A model generated the notes under the pieces. It worked only from the letters and a program-made list of their open reading frames with translations, had not been told where the DNA came from and searched no databases. A DNA stretch of 64,000 nt from a bacterium MS4 (GTDB taxonomy: Bacteria; Bacillota; Clostridia; Oscillospirales; Acutalibacteraceae): assembly GCA_000752215.1 (NCBI GenBank), contig CCFG01000017.1, forward strand, positions 124,001 to 188,000. Direction: 5' to 3'. A program made the position numbers and the translations under genes. Shown here piece after piece: positions 1-8,060 of this stretch (position 1 is the stretch's first letter; each line of letters starts with the position of its first letter).

Positions 1-607
1 CCTTGTATTTTGCAGCCATTTGATAAAGATCGTCATATGTATAGCTGCCGCTGACAAGTTTCTCCCCGTCTTCTTTCGAGACGATGTCGGAGCGGTAGTA
101 CAGCATGGCAACATCGGGGAAAAACGGCAGAGTGTACTGCTTACCCTGATAATTGCCGGAGTCCATGGAGCCTTTGTTAAAATCTGTCTTTTTGTAGCCT
201 GCCTCGCTCATTTTGACATCCAGCGGCGAAAGGTACCCTGCCGCGGCAAATTCGCCGGCCCAAACGACATCCAGTGAAATGACGTCGTAGTCGGAGGAGC
301 CGGAGGAAAGGGACGTTAAAAGCTGGTCGTGCATTTGCGCGGAATCGTTTGTGAACTGTTCCCATTCCACTTTATACTTTGTCTGGGACGAGTTGAACGC
401 ATCTACAACAGCCTGTGTGGCGGGGGTGGAATCCGCCTGTGCGCCGAATTTCAATGTGACGGGTCCGTTTGCCGCCTCTGCTTTGGATTCGGCGGCCTGG
501 CTCTCTGTATCGGCCGATTTTGAGGAGCTTTCCGGGTGGCCCCCGCAGGCGGCCATACCGGCCGCCATGGCAATTGCCAAAAATGCCGCTAGTATCTTTT
601 TCATCAT
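1..607 (-). CDS. Sugar ABC transporter substrate-binding lipoprotein (N-terminal part, runs off the window)
   Basis: The reading frame is open from a double ATG at 607/604 to the window edge, so only about the first 200 residues are present. They begin with a lipoprotein signal: basic MMKK, a hydrophobic stretch, then AAC with the lipid-carrying cysteine near residue 21, followed by a Ser/Ala/Glu-rich linker. The rest has the look of an extracellular solute-binding protein family 1 domain (for example VISLDVVW and LPFFPDVAMLYYR). It would be anchored outside the membrane and hand a sugar to permeases that should lie to the left of the window. AGGAGG sits 6 bases before the first ATG. The divergent AraC gene is its likely regulator. 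The substrate cannot be told from the sequence. Confidence 0.85.
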   Translation of the reverse strand, partial: MMKKILAAFLAIAMAAGMAACGGHPESSSKSADTESQAAESKAEAANGPVTLKFGAQADSTPATQAVVDAFNSSQTKYKVEWEQFTNDSAQMHDQLLTSLSSGSSDYDVISLDVVWAGEFAAAGYLSPLDVKMSEAGYKKTDFNKGSMDSGNYQGKQYTLPFFPDVAMLYYRSDIVSKEDGEKLVSGSYTYDDLYQMAAKYK

Positions 608-690
608 TACAATCCTCCTAGATTTGTTTTTATATACCCAATGAGAATGATCTTATCATAACGTAAAAAAGGGAATCAGTATTTCAAAAT

Positions 691-716
691 ATTAAGATTA
701 GTGTTATAATCTTAAT
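691..716. promoter_or_regulatory. Inverted repeat in the SBP/araC divergent promoter region
   Basis: The arms ATTAAGATTA and TAATCTTAAT are perfect 10-bp complements separated by 6 bases. They lie between the divergently transcribed substrate-binding protein and the AraC gene, so an operator for the AraC protein is the simplest reading. Binding is inferred. Confidence 0.4.
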
Positions 717-761
717 AAGATATAAAAATATATCTAAAATAAATTTGAACAGGTGTAAATT

Positions 762-1964
762 ATGCTCGAATTTGATTTATCTGAGCAAGTGAAGGTCTTT
801 TATTATGCGACCCAGCTTCCCGTCAGTATCTTAAAGAACGATCGAATCGAGCAATCCTTTCCCGAAGCTCTGGTGACAGCCGGGCAAATCATTACAGGGG
901 AATCCGCCTTACCTATTCAATACAGCCCCCACGAATACAATACCGTGCAATATCTTTCCAGTGAGTTCGGCGAGCTTTTCGTTGTATATGTATTCGACGA
1001 TACTTACGTTGTAGCCGCAGGGCCTTTTTTGACAGAGCCGGTACGGGACGGTATGATCGTAAACATGATCCAAAGTGAAAAAATCCCGATCAAATTGAAG
1101 CAAAAGCTGGAGTCCTATTATCAGGGCATCAACGAAATTACTCCCCAAACATATTATTATTGCGGAAAACTGATTGCATCGCTTTTCAATGCCAGAAACA
1201 TGAACAAAACACCCGATTCCCACCCGATCGGCAAGGAAGTCGGATTTATTCAGGAATACTTTCAGAACACCCATAAAAATCAGGAAAAGATGTTTTCGCA
1301 CCCGCCGTTTTTTCTGGAGAAAAAGATCGTCAACCAAATCAAAATTTACGATATAGACGGTGCGCTGAACACACTGATGGAAATCAACCTGCTCAGCCGT
1401 GCGGTTTTGGCAAAGGACCCGCTGCGCTCCCTCAAGAATTCGATTATCTGTTCCTGCTCCTTTTTTACGCGCGCGGTGATCGAAGCCGGGGTGTTCCCGG
1501 ATATCGCTTTTACCTATAGCGACACCTTTATTCAACAGATCGAAAAGATGAACGGCATTTCCGAGGTACGCAACTTCGAGCAGGAAATGTTAAAAGAGTT
1601 CATCAAGCTGGCAAAGGATAAAACCTCGGCAAAATATTCGCGCCCTATCTTTTCCGCGCTGCAATATATCAACAACAACCTGACGCAAAAGCTGAGTTTG
1701 GCCGATATTGCGAAACACGCGTATGTGCATCCGAATTATCTGAGCAGTATCTTCAAGAAAGAGGTGGGATGCTCGCTTACCGATTTTATCGCACGGCGGA
1801 GGATTGAGGAATCGACCTATTTCATCGCTTACACAGATTACGAAATCGCGGATATTGCAAGCTTTTATCACTTCTGCAATCAAAGCTACTATTGCACTGT
1901 GTTTAAGCAGCATCTCTTCATCTCCCCGAAGGAGTACCGCAAAAGCGCCCGTCCGTCCTGCTGA
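762..1964 (+). CDS. AraC family transcriptional regulator
   Basis: A 400-residue protein. The last ~100 residues (about 300-395) form the double helix-turn-helix of the AraC/XylS family: LSLADIAKHAYVHPNYLSSI is the first helix pair, and EIADIASFYHFCNQSYYCTVFK with the conserved PKEYRK end is the second. The first ~280 residues are not a simple cupin. They look like the long N-terminal sensor half seen in some Firmicutes AraC regulators, but I cannot assign a ligand. The gene is divergent from the sugar-binding lipoprotein gene and separated from it by 154 AT-rich bases that hold an inverted repeat, so it probably controls that transporter. A strong hairpin follows the stop. Confidence 0.85.
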   Translation: MLEFDLSEQVKVFYYATQLPVSILKNDRIEQSFPEALVTAGQIITGESALPIQYSPHEYNTVQYLSSEFGELFVVYVFDDTYVVAAGPFLTEPVRDGMIVNMIQSEKIPIKLKQKLESYYQGINEITPQTYYYCGKLIASLFNARNMNKTPDSHPIGKEVGFIQEYFQNTHKNQEKMFSHPPFFLEKKIVNQIKIYDIDGALNTLMEINLLSRAVLAKDPLRSLKNSIICSCSFFTRAVIEAGVFPDIAFTYSDTFIQQIEKMNGISEVRNFEQEMLKEFIKLAKDKTSAKYSRPIFSALQYINNNLTQKLSLADIAKHAYVHPNYLSSIFKKEVGCSLTDFIARRRIEESTYFIAYTDYEIADIASFYHFCNQSYYCTVFKQHLFISPKEYRKSARPSC

Positions 1965-2001
1965 CGGCAAAATTCAGGAAAAAATGGCCTTTATACATAA
2001 A

Positions 2002-2036
2002 ACAGCTCCATGGTCGAAAGGCCATGGAGCTGTCTT
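2002..2036 (+). terminator. Rho-independent terminator after the araC gene
   Basis: A 12-bp perfect stem (ACAGCTCCATGG / CCATGGAGCTGT) with an 8-base loop lies 38 bases after the araC stop. The following T-run is weak (CTTATG), so it may serve both this gene and the convergent acetyltransferase gene. Confidence 0.6.
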
Positions 2037-2090
2037 ATGTCCCGGTGGTCCGGCAGGATATTGGAGTTTATTTCATCCGGCCTGGCTCTG

Positions 2091-2576
2091 TTATAATTTC
2101 TTTTGGTAGCAGAACCATTCATTGCCGTACATGGAAGTTTCCCCACAGCATAGGTAGCCTAACGAATCATAGAGCTTTATCGCATAAGGGTTCTTTTTGC
2201 CGACGATCAAACGAATGCCGTCAAATCCTCTTTCCGTTCCATCTTTTTCTATCCCTGTAATCAGTATTTTTGCCATTCCCCGATCTTGATAATCGGCCCT
2301 TACCGCAACACGTGCCAGATCGCACACGTTCTTCAGCGACCGATCCCAACAGGACAAATGTGCTAATTCATCATCTTTCCCCGCGGCAGCTACAGCAATC
2401 AGTTCCTGATCTTTAAAAATACCGTACAGGGAACCGCTCTGAATATCCCTGACAACATCTTCGATAACCGGATAATCAGCGTCCCATGTGCAGCCATAAC
2501 TGCCTTTTAAAGCTTCATAAATTTCAAGCACATTCTCCTTTTCCTCCATAGGGACTTTTTCTATTTTATATCCCAT
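2091..2576 (-). CDS. GNAT family N-acetyltransferase
   Basis: About 161 residues with the GNAT fold. The acetyl-CoA loop is YQDRGMAKILITG, a variant of the Q/R-x-x-G-x-G/A signature, and the C-terminal strand is NPYAIKLYDSLGY, typical of motif B. The substrate is unknown; relatives modify small molecules, peptides or antibiotics in the cytoplasm. I chose the ATG at 2576 because AGGAGA lies 6 bases upstream. An in-frame ATG at 2606 with a weaker AAGGAAA would add ten residues. The gene stands alone, convergent with araC. Confidence 0.85.
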   Translation of the reverse strand: MGYKIEKVPMEEKENVLEIYEALKGSYGCTWDADYPVIEDVVRDIQSGSLYGIFKDQELIAVAAAGKDDELAHLSCWDRSLKNVCDLARVAVRADYQDRGMAKILITGIEKDGTERGFDGIRLIVGKKNPYAIKLYDSLGYLCCGETSMYGNEWFCYQKKL

Positions 2577-2702
2577 TGTATTTCTCCTGAATTCGGCATT
2601 TGTCATAATCTATTTCCTTTTTTAAAAGTGGTCTTATTAGGAAGCTGGAAGAGTGCCCCGCTCACCTTGCGCGAAGTTCACGGCAGCCGAATATAGTTGA
2701 TG

Positions 2703-3718
2703 TTATACCAATACTACATCGCCTTCATCAAACGGGTCGCCACACTCCGGACAGAACTTCGGTGGGTGAGTCTTATCATCCGGTTCCCAACCGCACTTGT
2801 CACATTGGTATTGCGGTATCCCGGCGGGCTTTGCTTTGCCACAGTCAGGGCAGAATTTGCCTTTATTCTCCGCACCGCAAGTACATACCCAACAGTCTGT
2901 CGCAGTCTTCTCAAATCCTGACTCAACAATCCCGTCATCTGTGTCTGAGTCTTCCGCATTAATGACAATAGCGGCTTCGTATTCGGCAAACTCTTCCGGC
3001 GACATATGAGCCATTGTTGAGAGATGCTTCCGGAGCCTGTGTGCCATCGGCTTAAACGTTGCCAGCGTAAGGCCCCGGAGATAGCTCCTCCAAGGACAGG
3101 CACAGCTTTTGATACACCCTTTGCAAATGTTGCCTTCACCATTTTTTGCCCCAACATTGCCGCAATTTTCTTGACAATCGGATAATACCACGTTTTGGTA
3201 AGCGCTTTGGCGGCGACCCTTTTTGCAACAGCATTCATTGCCGTTTCACCGAATAATTTGGCCACTGCCGTGTTGGCGGCTCCCACACCGGACATCACGC
3301 CGATAAACAAAATAAGTTGGGACTCCGTATTCGCGTCAAGCTCAGACGATTCGGCAAATATCTCATTCCAACCGTATATGTATGCCAATTCCTGCGCAGT
3401 ACAGATTACAAATCCGTAGAACTGCGCCAAGTCAGCCGGGATAGTTGCCGCCATAGCGAATCCACCCGGCAAGCCCGCTGCTGTTGATATGGCGGTTACC
3501 TTGATGGTTTCTGCATGAATCACGGCGTTTGCCAAACTGTCCAATGTTGAAATCGGAATGTCAGCATGAAGCGTTCCCTCTTCGATAGCCTTTTGCAACT
3601 GCTTTTCTGTACACAGCTTGCCGAGGTTCTTGGTCAGGAACTCTTCCCGGCCCACATGGACAAACGGGAGTTTTGCCGCGCTCTCGATGACGGAAGTAAA
3701 TGATAATGGTTGATCCAT
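2703..3718 (-). pseudogene. EcsC-like protein with C-terminal zinc ribbons, broken by a frameshift
   Basis: The first ~215 codons (3718 to about 3075) encode an EcsC-like alpha-helical domain (for example STAAGLPGGFAMAATIPADL, then QELAYIYGW). Reading then leaves this frame at a run of four C on the plus strand (3073-3076) and continues in the next frame with GLTLATFKPMAHRLRKHL and two zinc ribbons (CWVCTCGAENKGKFCPDCG and CDKCG...CPECG), ending at 2703. One extra G in the coding strand would give an uninterrupted protein of about 339 residues (GAISG-GLTLATF). Without it, translation ends in an unrelated tail near 2714. Either this is a recent one-base deletion in a homopolymer, a phase-variable tract, or a sequencing error. 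EcsC-family proteins have no firmly known biochemical role. Confidence 0.75.
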
Positions 3719-3829
3719 AACGTTCGCTCCTTACAATGTTTTCGCATTATTGCCATGTCTTGTCACACAGACAAAGATGTTTCCATTTAAGAGGTGCAAT
3801 TTAAATAATGCCCTTCATCCCCCTCTGTT

Positions 3830-5002
3830 TTATTTTTCAATTTTGTCCTTTACTTTTCTTGCGTTTTCCGTAAGCCTTGGAATATTCCTAAGCAGATTTT
3901 GATAGAAAATTTTTACATCCAAATCGCCCAGGACATAAAACACCTGGCTGTTTTCAACCGCAATGTTAAATAACAGTTCCTTTTCGTCTGACGTCCAGTT
4001 GTTAAAGCCGTTCAGTGCTTTTATTGTGGAATGTGTCGTTGCAAAACTTCCGCTGCTCTCCAGTGCAATGAGTAAATCCGTTTTTTTGCGGCCTTCTTCA
4101 TTATTTTGTTTATCGGCTTCAAGGTTTTCCTTTTTACATTGATAGTAAATATCCTCCAAAACCTCATTGGCAACCGTACGGTCAATAATTGACTTCACCA
4201 GGTTGTCCAATTCCTTTCCTTCCGAATAATCAGCCGGTACATAGTACTTTATCCTGCCGTCGTGCATCATTTTATAAACTTTAGATTTATCATTCGTCGC
4301 AGCATTATAAACACCAATGGAATGCCCGCCGTAGGAATTCACAAGCTTCATGCAAGGAATATCGGTGTCGCTGTCGCCAATATAGACAATATTGCGAAAC
4401 GGTACACGCATTTCTTCAGGAGCAAAAGAATCATTGACACCCTGGTCGTTGATATCCAGAACTCCTTTTTCAATTCGGAACAAAAACTGTGTTTTATTTG
4501 TATAGTTCACGACCTGCGCCGGCCATTTTGCAACGCCGGTTTTGGGATCATAATAAAACGAACTGGCGTATATTTTTTTGAAAACGCCCTGCCTGGCAAC
4601 AGATGTCCCCTCAATCATCTCTTTCAGCCCGGAAGAAATGATGTAATGTTCAACAATAACCCCTTTGGCAGTCCCATATTCACAGATTCTTTTGAACCAG
4701 TCCTCCACACCGGGAAACAAAGTAACATGTGCGCCGTAGTCAGTCAATCTCTCTTTGGTAAAGACGATGTTGCCCTCCGCTGTCTGAACCATTTTGTACA
4801 TATACGCCAGGTTCTGATCCATCTCGTTGTTCTCGGCCAGTTCGTTGGATTCCGTCCAAAAATCTCCCACGTCATATCTCACCGATTGAATATAACCCTG
4901 TGCCTGCATATCATTCGGCGATAAGGTCTTGTCAAAATCGTAGCAAATTGCCAGTACAGGTTTCTGTCCTTTGCTTTCCCGTTCAAACTCTTTTTGGCTC
5001 AT
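3830..5002 (-). CDS. HAD superfamily phosphatase
   Basis: A 390-residue cytoplasmic protein with haloacid-dehalogenase motifs. Motif I is DFDKT at residues 22-26 (nucleophile D22, acid/base D24). SSGLKEMI in the middle fits motif II, and GDSDTDIP near residue 210 is motif IV with the magnesium-binding aspartates. The cap region is inserted after motif I. The last ~110 residues are charged and helical with no motif I recognise. Phosphomonoesterase activity on a small metabolite is expected, but the substrate is unknown. The protein is longer than most phosphoserine-phosphatase-like HADs. It is separated by only 47 bases from the membrane-protein gene upstream, so the two may be co-transcribed. 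Confidence 0.85.
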   Translation of the reverse strand: MSQKEFERESKGQKPVLAICYDFDKTLSPNDMQAQGYIQSVRYDVGDFWTESNELAENNEMDQNLAYMYKMVQTAEGNIVFTKERLTDYGAHVTLFPGVEDWFKRICEYGTAKGVIVEHYIISSGLKEMIEGTSVARQGVFKKIYASSFYYDPKTGVAKWPAQVVNYTNKTQFLFRIEKGVLDINDQGVNDSFAPEEMRVPFRNIVYIGDSDTDIPCMKLVNSYGGHSIGVYNAATNDKSKVYKMMHDGRIKYYVPADYSEGKELDNLVKSIIDRTVANEVLEDIYYQCKKENLEADKQNNEEGRKKTDLLIALESSGSFATTHSTIKALNGFNNWTSDEKELLFNIAVENSQVFYVLGDLDVKIFYQNLLRNIPRLTENARKVKDKIEK

Positions 5003-5049
5003 ATTTCACACCTTTCCCTTTATGGCTATGATTAACATTTTTCAGATTG

Positions 5050-5709
5050 TTACAAAATGAACATAATGCACAGCACCAAATATGTAAATTTTATATTTCG
5101 GTTCAAAAGAAGGTAGACTACGCCATAGCAGAAACCGGAAGCGGCCAAGAATATTCCTGCCCAGAGGCTCCCTTTTGTAGCCCAATGCGCCATTCCCCAG
5201 GTAAGTGCAACGATAATACCGCCATAAGGGATGGTTTCCTTTCTAAACCACACTTCACACGCCTTTTGCCCAAATACAATAATCAGCATAAACAAAAACG
5301 TTTCAAAGAAATAGTAGATATACTGAAAAACAAATTTTATCATACCCTTGGTATAGAATTCATGAATAAATTTAAAGCCGTTCCAATCTATAAATTGAGA
5401 TACCAATACAATCATGAGACATGCTGCTGTCGCAAACCATTGCCAAGCTTTTATATCTCCTTTACTTTTGAAAAAGTCAGGATCATATTGATTCGCATAC
5501 CTTACGATAAAAAATCCAATTAGTCCCCAGGTAATACTGGTTATTATCCAATGGCAGATATTTTGGGTTACATCCCATTGTCCCATTGATCGACCGTAAA
5601 TAGCCGGTTCAAGCAGATATGCGTAAAGCCCCTCTGTCCCGAGTCCGGCTAATGCATATAATGACAATGAAAAAAAACGAAATCCGTTAGTTTCTCTATT
5701 TCCAGACAT
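5050..5709 (-). CDS. Multipass membrane protein, possibly a distant CPBP family member
   Basis: About 219 residues with roughly six hydrophobic segments. Near the C-terminus, KACEVWFRKETIPYGG followed ~15 residues later by WGMAHWATKGSLWAG is reminiscent of the CPBP intramembrane protease signature (Glu/Arg motif, then a His motif), but the double glutamate is missing. I therefore treat the assignment as weak. The start at 5709 is preferred because AGGAGA lies 9 bases upstream; a longer frame to 5781 has no such site. It lies upstream of the HAD phosphatase gene on the same strand. A housekeeping role is not suggested by its neighbours. Confidence 0.7.
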   Translation of the reverse strand: MSGNRETNGFRFFSLSLYALAGLGTEGLYAYLLEPAIYGRSMGQWDVTQNICHWIITSITWGLIGFFIVRYANQYDPDFFKSKGDIKAWQWFATAACLMIVLVSQFIDWNGFKFIHEFYTKGMIKFVFQYIYYFFETFLFMLIIVFGQKACEVWFRKETIPYGGIIVALTWGMAHWATKGSLWAGIFLAASGFCYGVVYLLLNRNIKFTYLVLCIMFIL

Positions 5710-5861
5710 TTCACATATTCTCCTATCAATTAAGAAGGTACGATTCAGTTTGAATTTTAGAAGCAGCCATAGCTGACTCAATCAGAATAGTACTTTTTCA
5801 GTTTCGCAATATCAGCGCTGGTCTTAGAGAAGTTGGAAGTAAATCCCGAACTTCAGAAAAT

Positions 5862-6698
5862 TCACGCAGTACGCTCTGTTATTAAGAGTTTACTCGTATC
5901 ATACATCACTTTTGCATGATTTCTTTTCATTAACTCTTTTGTAATAAGGTTGCCTGTTTTCTTATCATAACGTTCTCTATAAATACAGTTGTTGCGAAAT
6001 ATTCCATCCGTTTCTTTAGAAAAAAATTCATCTGTCAATTTAATATGATATTTATATGGAAGTTCCTTATCAGCCCTTAGTTCCCCACACAAATATTCCG
6101 ACGTCGTATAAACGATCAGCTGAAAGACGTACTCAGTTGGATTGATAAAGCGGTAATCCAGATAGTTGTACATAACGGAAGTCCCAACTCCAAACGGAAT
6201 CTGCCTGCCATAATCGGGGAACAAATCCATTCCGTCATGATGATGATGTTCCACAATCTGCATGGGGGTATGTAGAATCATCCAATGGATCAGATTTGTG
6301 AATTGACACATACCGCCGCCAATATCTTTTCCCAGTTGTCCGTTACTGATGGTCAACCCTTCTTTGTACCCTTTTTTTACAGTGCAGGAACCTACCAGTT
6401 TCCAAAACGAAAAGCACTCTCCGGGGCGTATCATAACGTTTGATACTTTCGGCGCGGCAATATTTAAATTCACCGCTTTATTGTTTTGTAACTGTACATC
6501 TACATTTCCCAGCTTCCGCCGAATTAACGATTTATGTCTATATACCAAAACGGGTAAACTCTCATTGCTTTTTGTTATGGCAAATTTTTTAAGACAGGTA
6601 AAATTCAAAACATGGCGTATAACCCGACACTTCAGTAAAGATAATTTGTATGTAAATGGTGATATCTCACAGAAAAGTTTGCGCTTTCTCTCCATCAT
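5862..6698 (-). CDS. VanW family protein
   Basis: About 278 residues. The VanW-type domain occupies the middle: VMIRPGECFSFWKLVGSCTVKKGYKEG, GKDIGGGMCQFTNLIHWM and then the HHHHDG and DYGRQIPFG stretches, all typical of the family. VanW occurs in some glycopeptide-resistance clusters, but its biochemical role is unknown and most members are not linked to resistance. No vanA/vanB-type ligase or vanX is near, so resistance is not implied. The start at 6698 (double ATG) has AGGAG 6 bases upstream; a longer frame to 6755 lacks one. There is no clear signal peptide. Confidence 0.85.
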   Translation of the reverse strand: MMERKRKLFCEISPFTYKLSLLKCRVIRHVLNFTCLKKFAITKSNESLPVLVYRHKSLIRRKLGNVDVQLQNNKAVNLNIAAPKVSNVMIRPGECFSFWKLVGSCTVKKGYKEGLTISNGQLGKDIGGGMCQFTNLIHWMILHTPMQIVEHHHHDGMDLFPDYGRQIPFGVGTSVMYNYLDYRFINPTEYVFQLIVYTTSEYLCGELRADKELPYKYHIKLTDEFFSKETDGIFRNNCIYRERYDKKTGNLITKELMKRNHAKVMYDTSKLLITERTA

Positions 6699-6804
6699 TC
6701 CATTCTCCTGTTGATAAACTGAGATCAAATAGCCGCAGCCCTGGGTTTGGAGCATTCCGCCTTTTGAATAGGACAGTCCGATCTGAAAAGCCGCATTTGT
6801 ATTT

Positions 6805-7554
6805 TCATTTTTGGAGTATTCTCTTTAAGTAGGCGATATCCAACAAATTCACTGTCTCAAAATTTCCTTTATAAAACACACCCCAATTGTTGAAAACACA
6901 GGGCAATTCCTTTGCTTTTTGCAGCGTATCCACTGGAATGAAAGACACAGGGACGTCATTCATTTCACAATATTGTTTTATCGTCTCAATGTTTTGATAG
7001 ATAAAGGGGCATTGCAAATCATAATAAATTGTTAACTCTTTGCTTTCAATCTTTTCGTTTTTAACATTTTGTGCGAACTTTGGCATTGTTCCATCCAAAG
7101 AAAGTGCAAGCAACTCATAGCCATTATCGGTATGATCAATAACCTCAAAGCCAAACTTCTTCGCGAACGATTGGTCTGAAAGCCAAGATTTTTGTTTCTT
7201 CGCTCCGAGCATGCAAATGCCGGATTTTCTGTTTTCCTTAGCATCTGCCAAACAATACTCCATCAACGATTTTCCATACCCTTTTCCTTTATAACTGCCA
7301 GAAACCCATAAGCAATACAGATAATAATAGTTGTCGCCAAAAATGGGAACCCACGCAGTTTCAAGAGGAGCATATTCAATAAAAACCGTGGCTTTTGCAT
7401 TTAACTTCCTAAAAACATGCCCTTCCTTCAGTCGTTCAGAAAGCCATTGTCGCTTTGCCTCAACGCCCTGATGTGGTTTTTTACTGCGTATAATACAGCA
7501 TAGATGCTCATTGACAAGGTTCTCCGTTGTTAAGTTTATAAAATCAGTATCCAT
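6805..7554 (-). CDS. GNAT acetyltransferase with YoaP-like C-terminal domain
   Basis: A 249-residue two-part protein. Residues ~1-150 form a GNAT domain with the acetyl-CoA loop YKGKGYGKSLMEYC. Residues ~170-249 (ELTIYYDLQCPFIYQNIETI, then VPVSFIPVDTLQKAKELPC and NNWGVFYKGNFET) match the thioredoxin-like tail found in the YoaP family. Such proteins are stand-alone acetyltransferases with unproven substrates. CPFIYQN places a single cysteine where a thioredoxin-fold redox site would be, and this may be functional. It is the first of several minus-strand accessory genes with no shared pathway. Confidence 0.85.
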   Translation of the reverse strand: MDTDFINLTTENLVNEHLCCIIRSKKPHQGVEAKRQWLSERLKEGHVFRKLNAKATVFIEYAPLETAWVPIFGDNYYYLYCLWVSGSYKGKGYGKSLMEYCLADAKENRKSGICMLGAKKQKSWLSDQSFAKKFGFEVIDHTDNGYELLALSLDGTMPKFAQNVKNEKIESKELTIYYDLQCPFIYQNIETIKQYCEMNDVPVSFIPVDTLQKAKELPCVFNNWGVFYKGNFETVNLLDIAYLKRILQK

Positions 7555-7687
7555 ATTTTCATTTTCCTCTCTTACAGACCTTTGATTTTACAAACAAGGC
7601 CTGAACCAGGCAGCAGCCCATTTGCAATTATAGGCCACGCTCCGCCCCTGACCGGCGAAAAGGATTATCGTCTTACCGTAAAGATCC

Positions 7688-7788
7688 TACAGCATTTCCA
7701 GTTGATTCTGCAACAAGTTTGCGTTTCTCCCCCGCCTTCGGCGGGGAGAAACCTGTTTTGTCATGCAAACTGAAATGGAATTGCTGTA
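7688..7788. repeat. Dispersed ~101-bp palindromic repeat, copy A
   Basis: It begins TACAGCATTTCCAGTTGATT and ends with the inverse-oriented AATGGAATTGCTGTA, so both ends read TACAGCA inward. The centre is a GC-rich hairpin, GTTTCTCCCCCGCC / GGCGGGGAGAAAC. The same element occurs at 35396 and 58087, in the opposite orientation to this copy. It contains no ORF and is intergenic. Confidence 0.85.
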
Positions 7789-7897
7789 GCTGACATAATT
7801 TGGCTATATTATACTGCAAATACCGAATATAAACAATAAACAATTCTATAACCCCCAGCCGAAAAGGCAAATCGTCTCGTGTGTCCCATAGAACAGC

Positions 7898-7941
7898 AGG
7901 AGCCTTTCTTCCGCTGAAACATCGGCGGAAGAAAGGCTCCT
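7898..7941 (-). terminator. Strong 17-bp hairpin downstream of the lactate permease gene
   Basis: AGGAGCCTTTCTTCCGC pairs perfectly with GCGGAAGAAAGGCTCCT across a 10-base loop. It lies 120 bases after the permease stop. No good T-run follows on either strand, so it may stabilise the mRNA 3' end or act as a weak terminator. Between it and the gene at 7554 the only other structure is repeat copy A. Confidence 0.5.
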
Positions 7942-8060
7942 TAGGTCGCTGGAAGGAAATGTATGGCTACGCATGCCAAGCTTGTTTGTGAATCAGAAGT
8001 CCTGATGTGCTGAAAAGACGTCCGGCCGTATCCAAAACACCCGGAAGCCGTCAGCAGTGC

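Noticed and set aside
5862-6698. Vancomycin resistance cluster (because of VanW)
   Set aside because: No vanA/vanB-type ligase, vanH, vanX or vanRS is nearby; VanW-family proteins occur widely without resistance.
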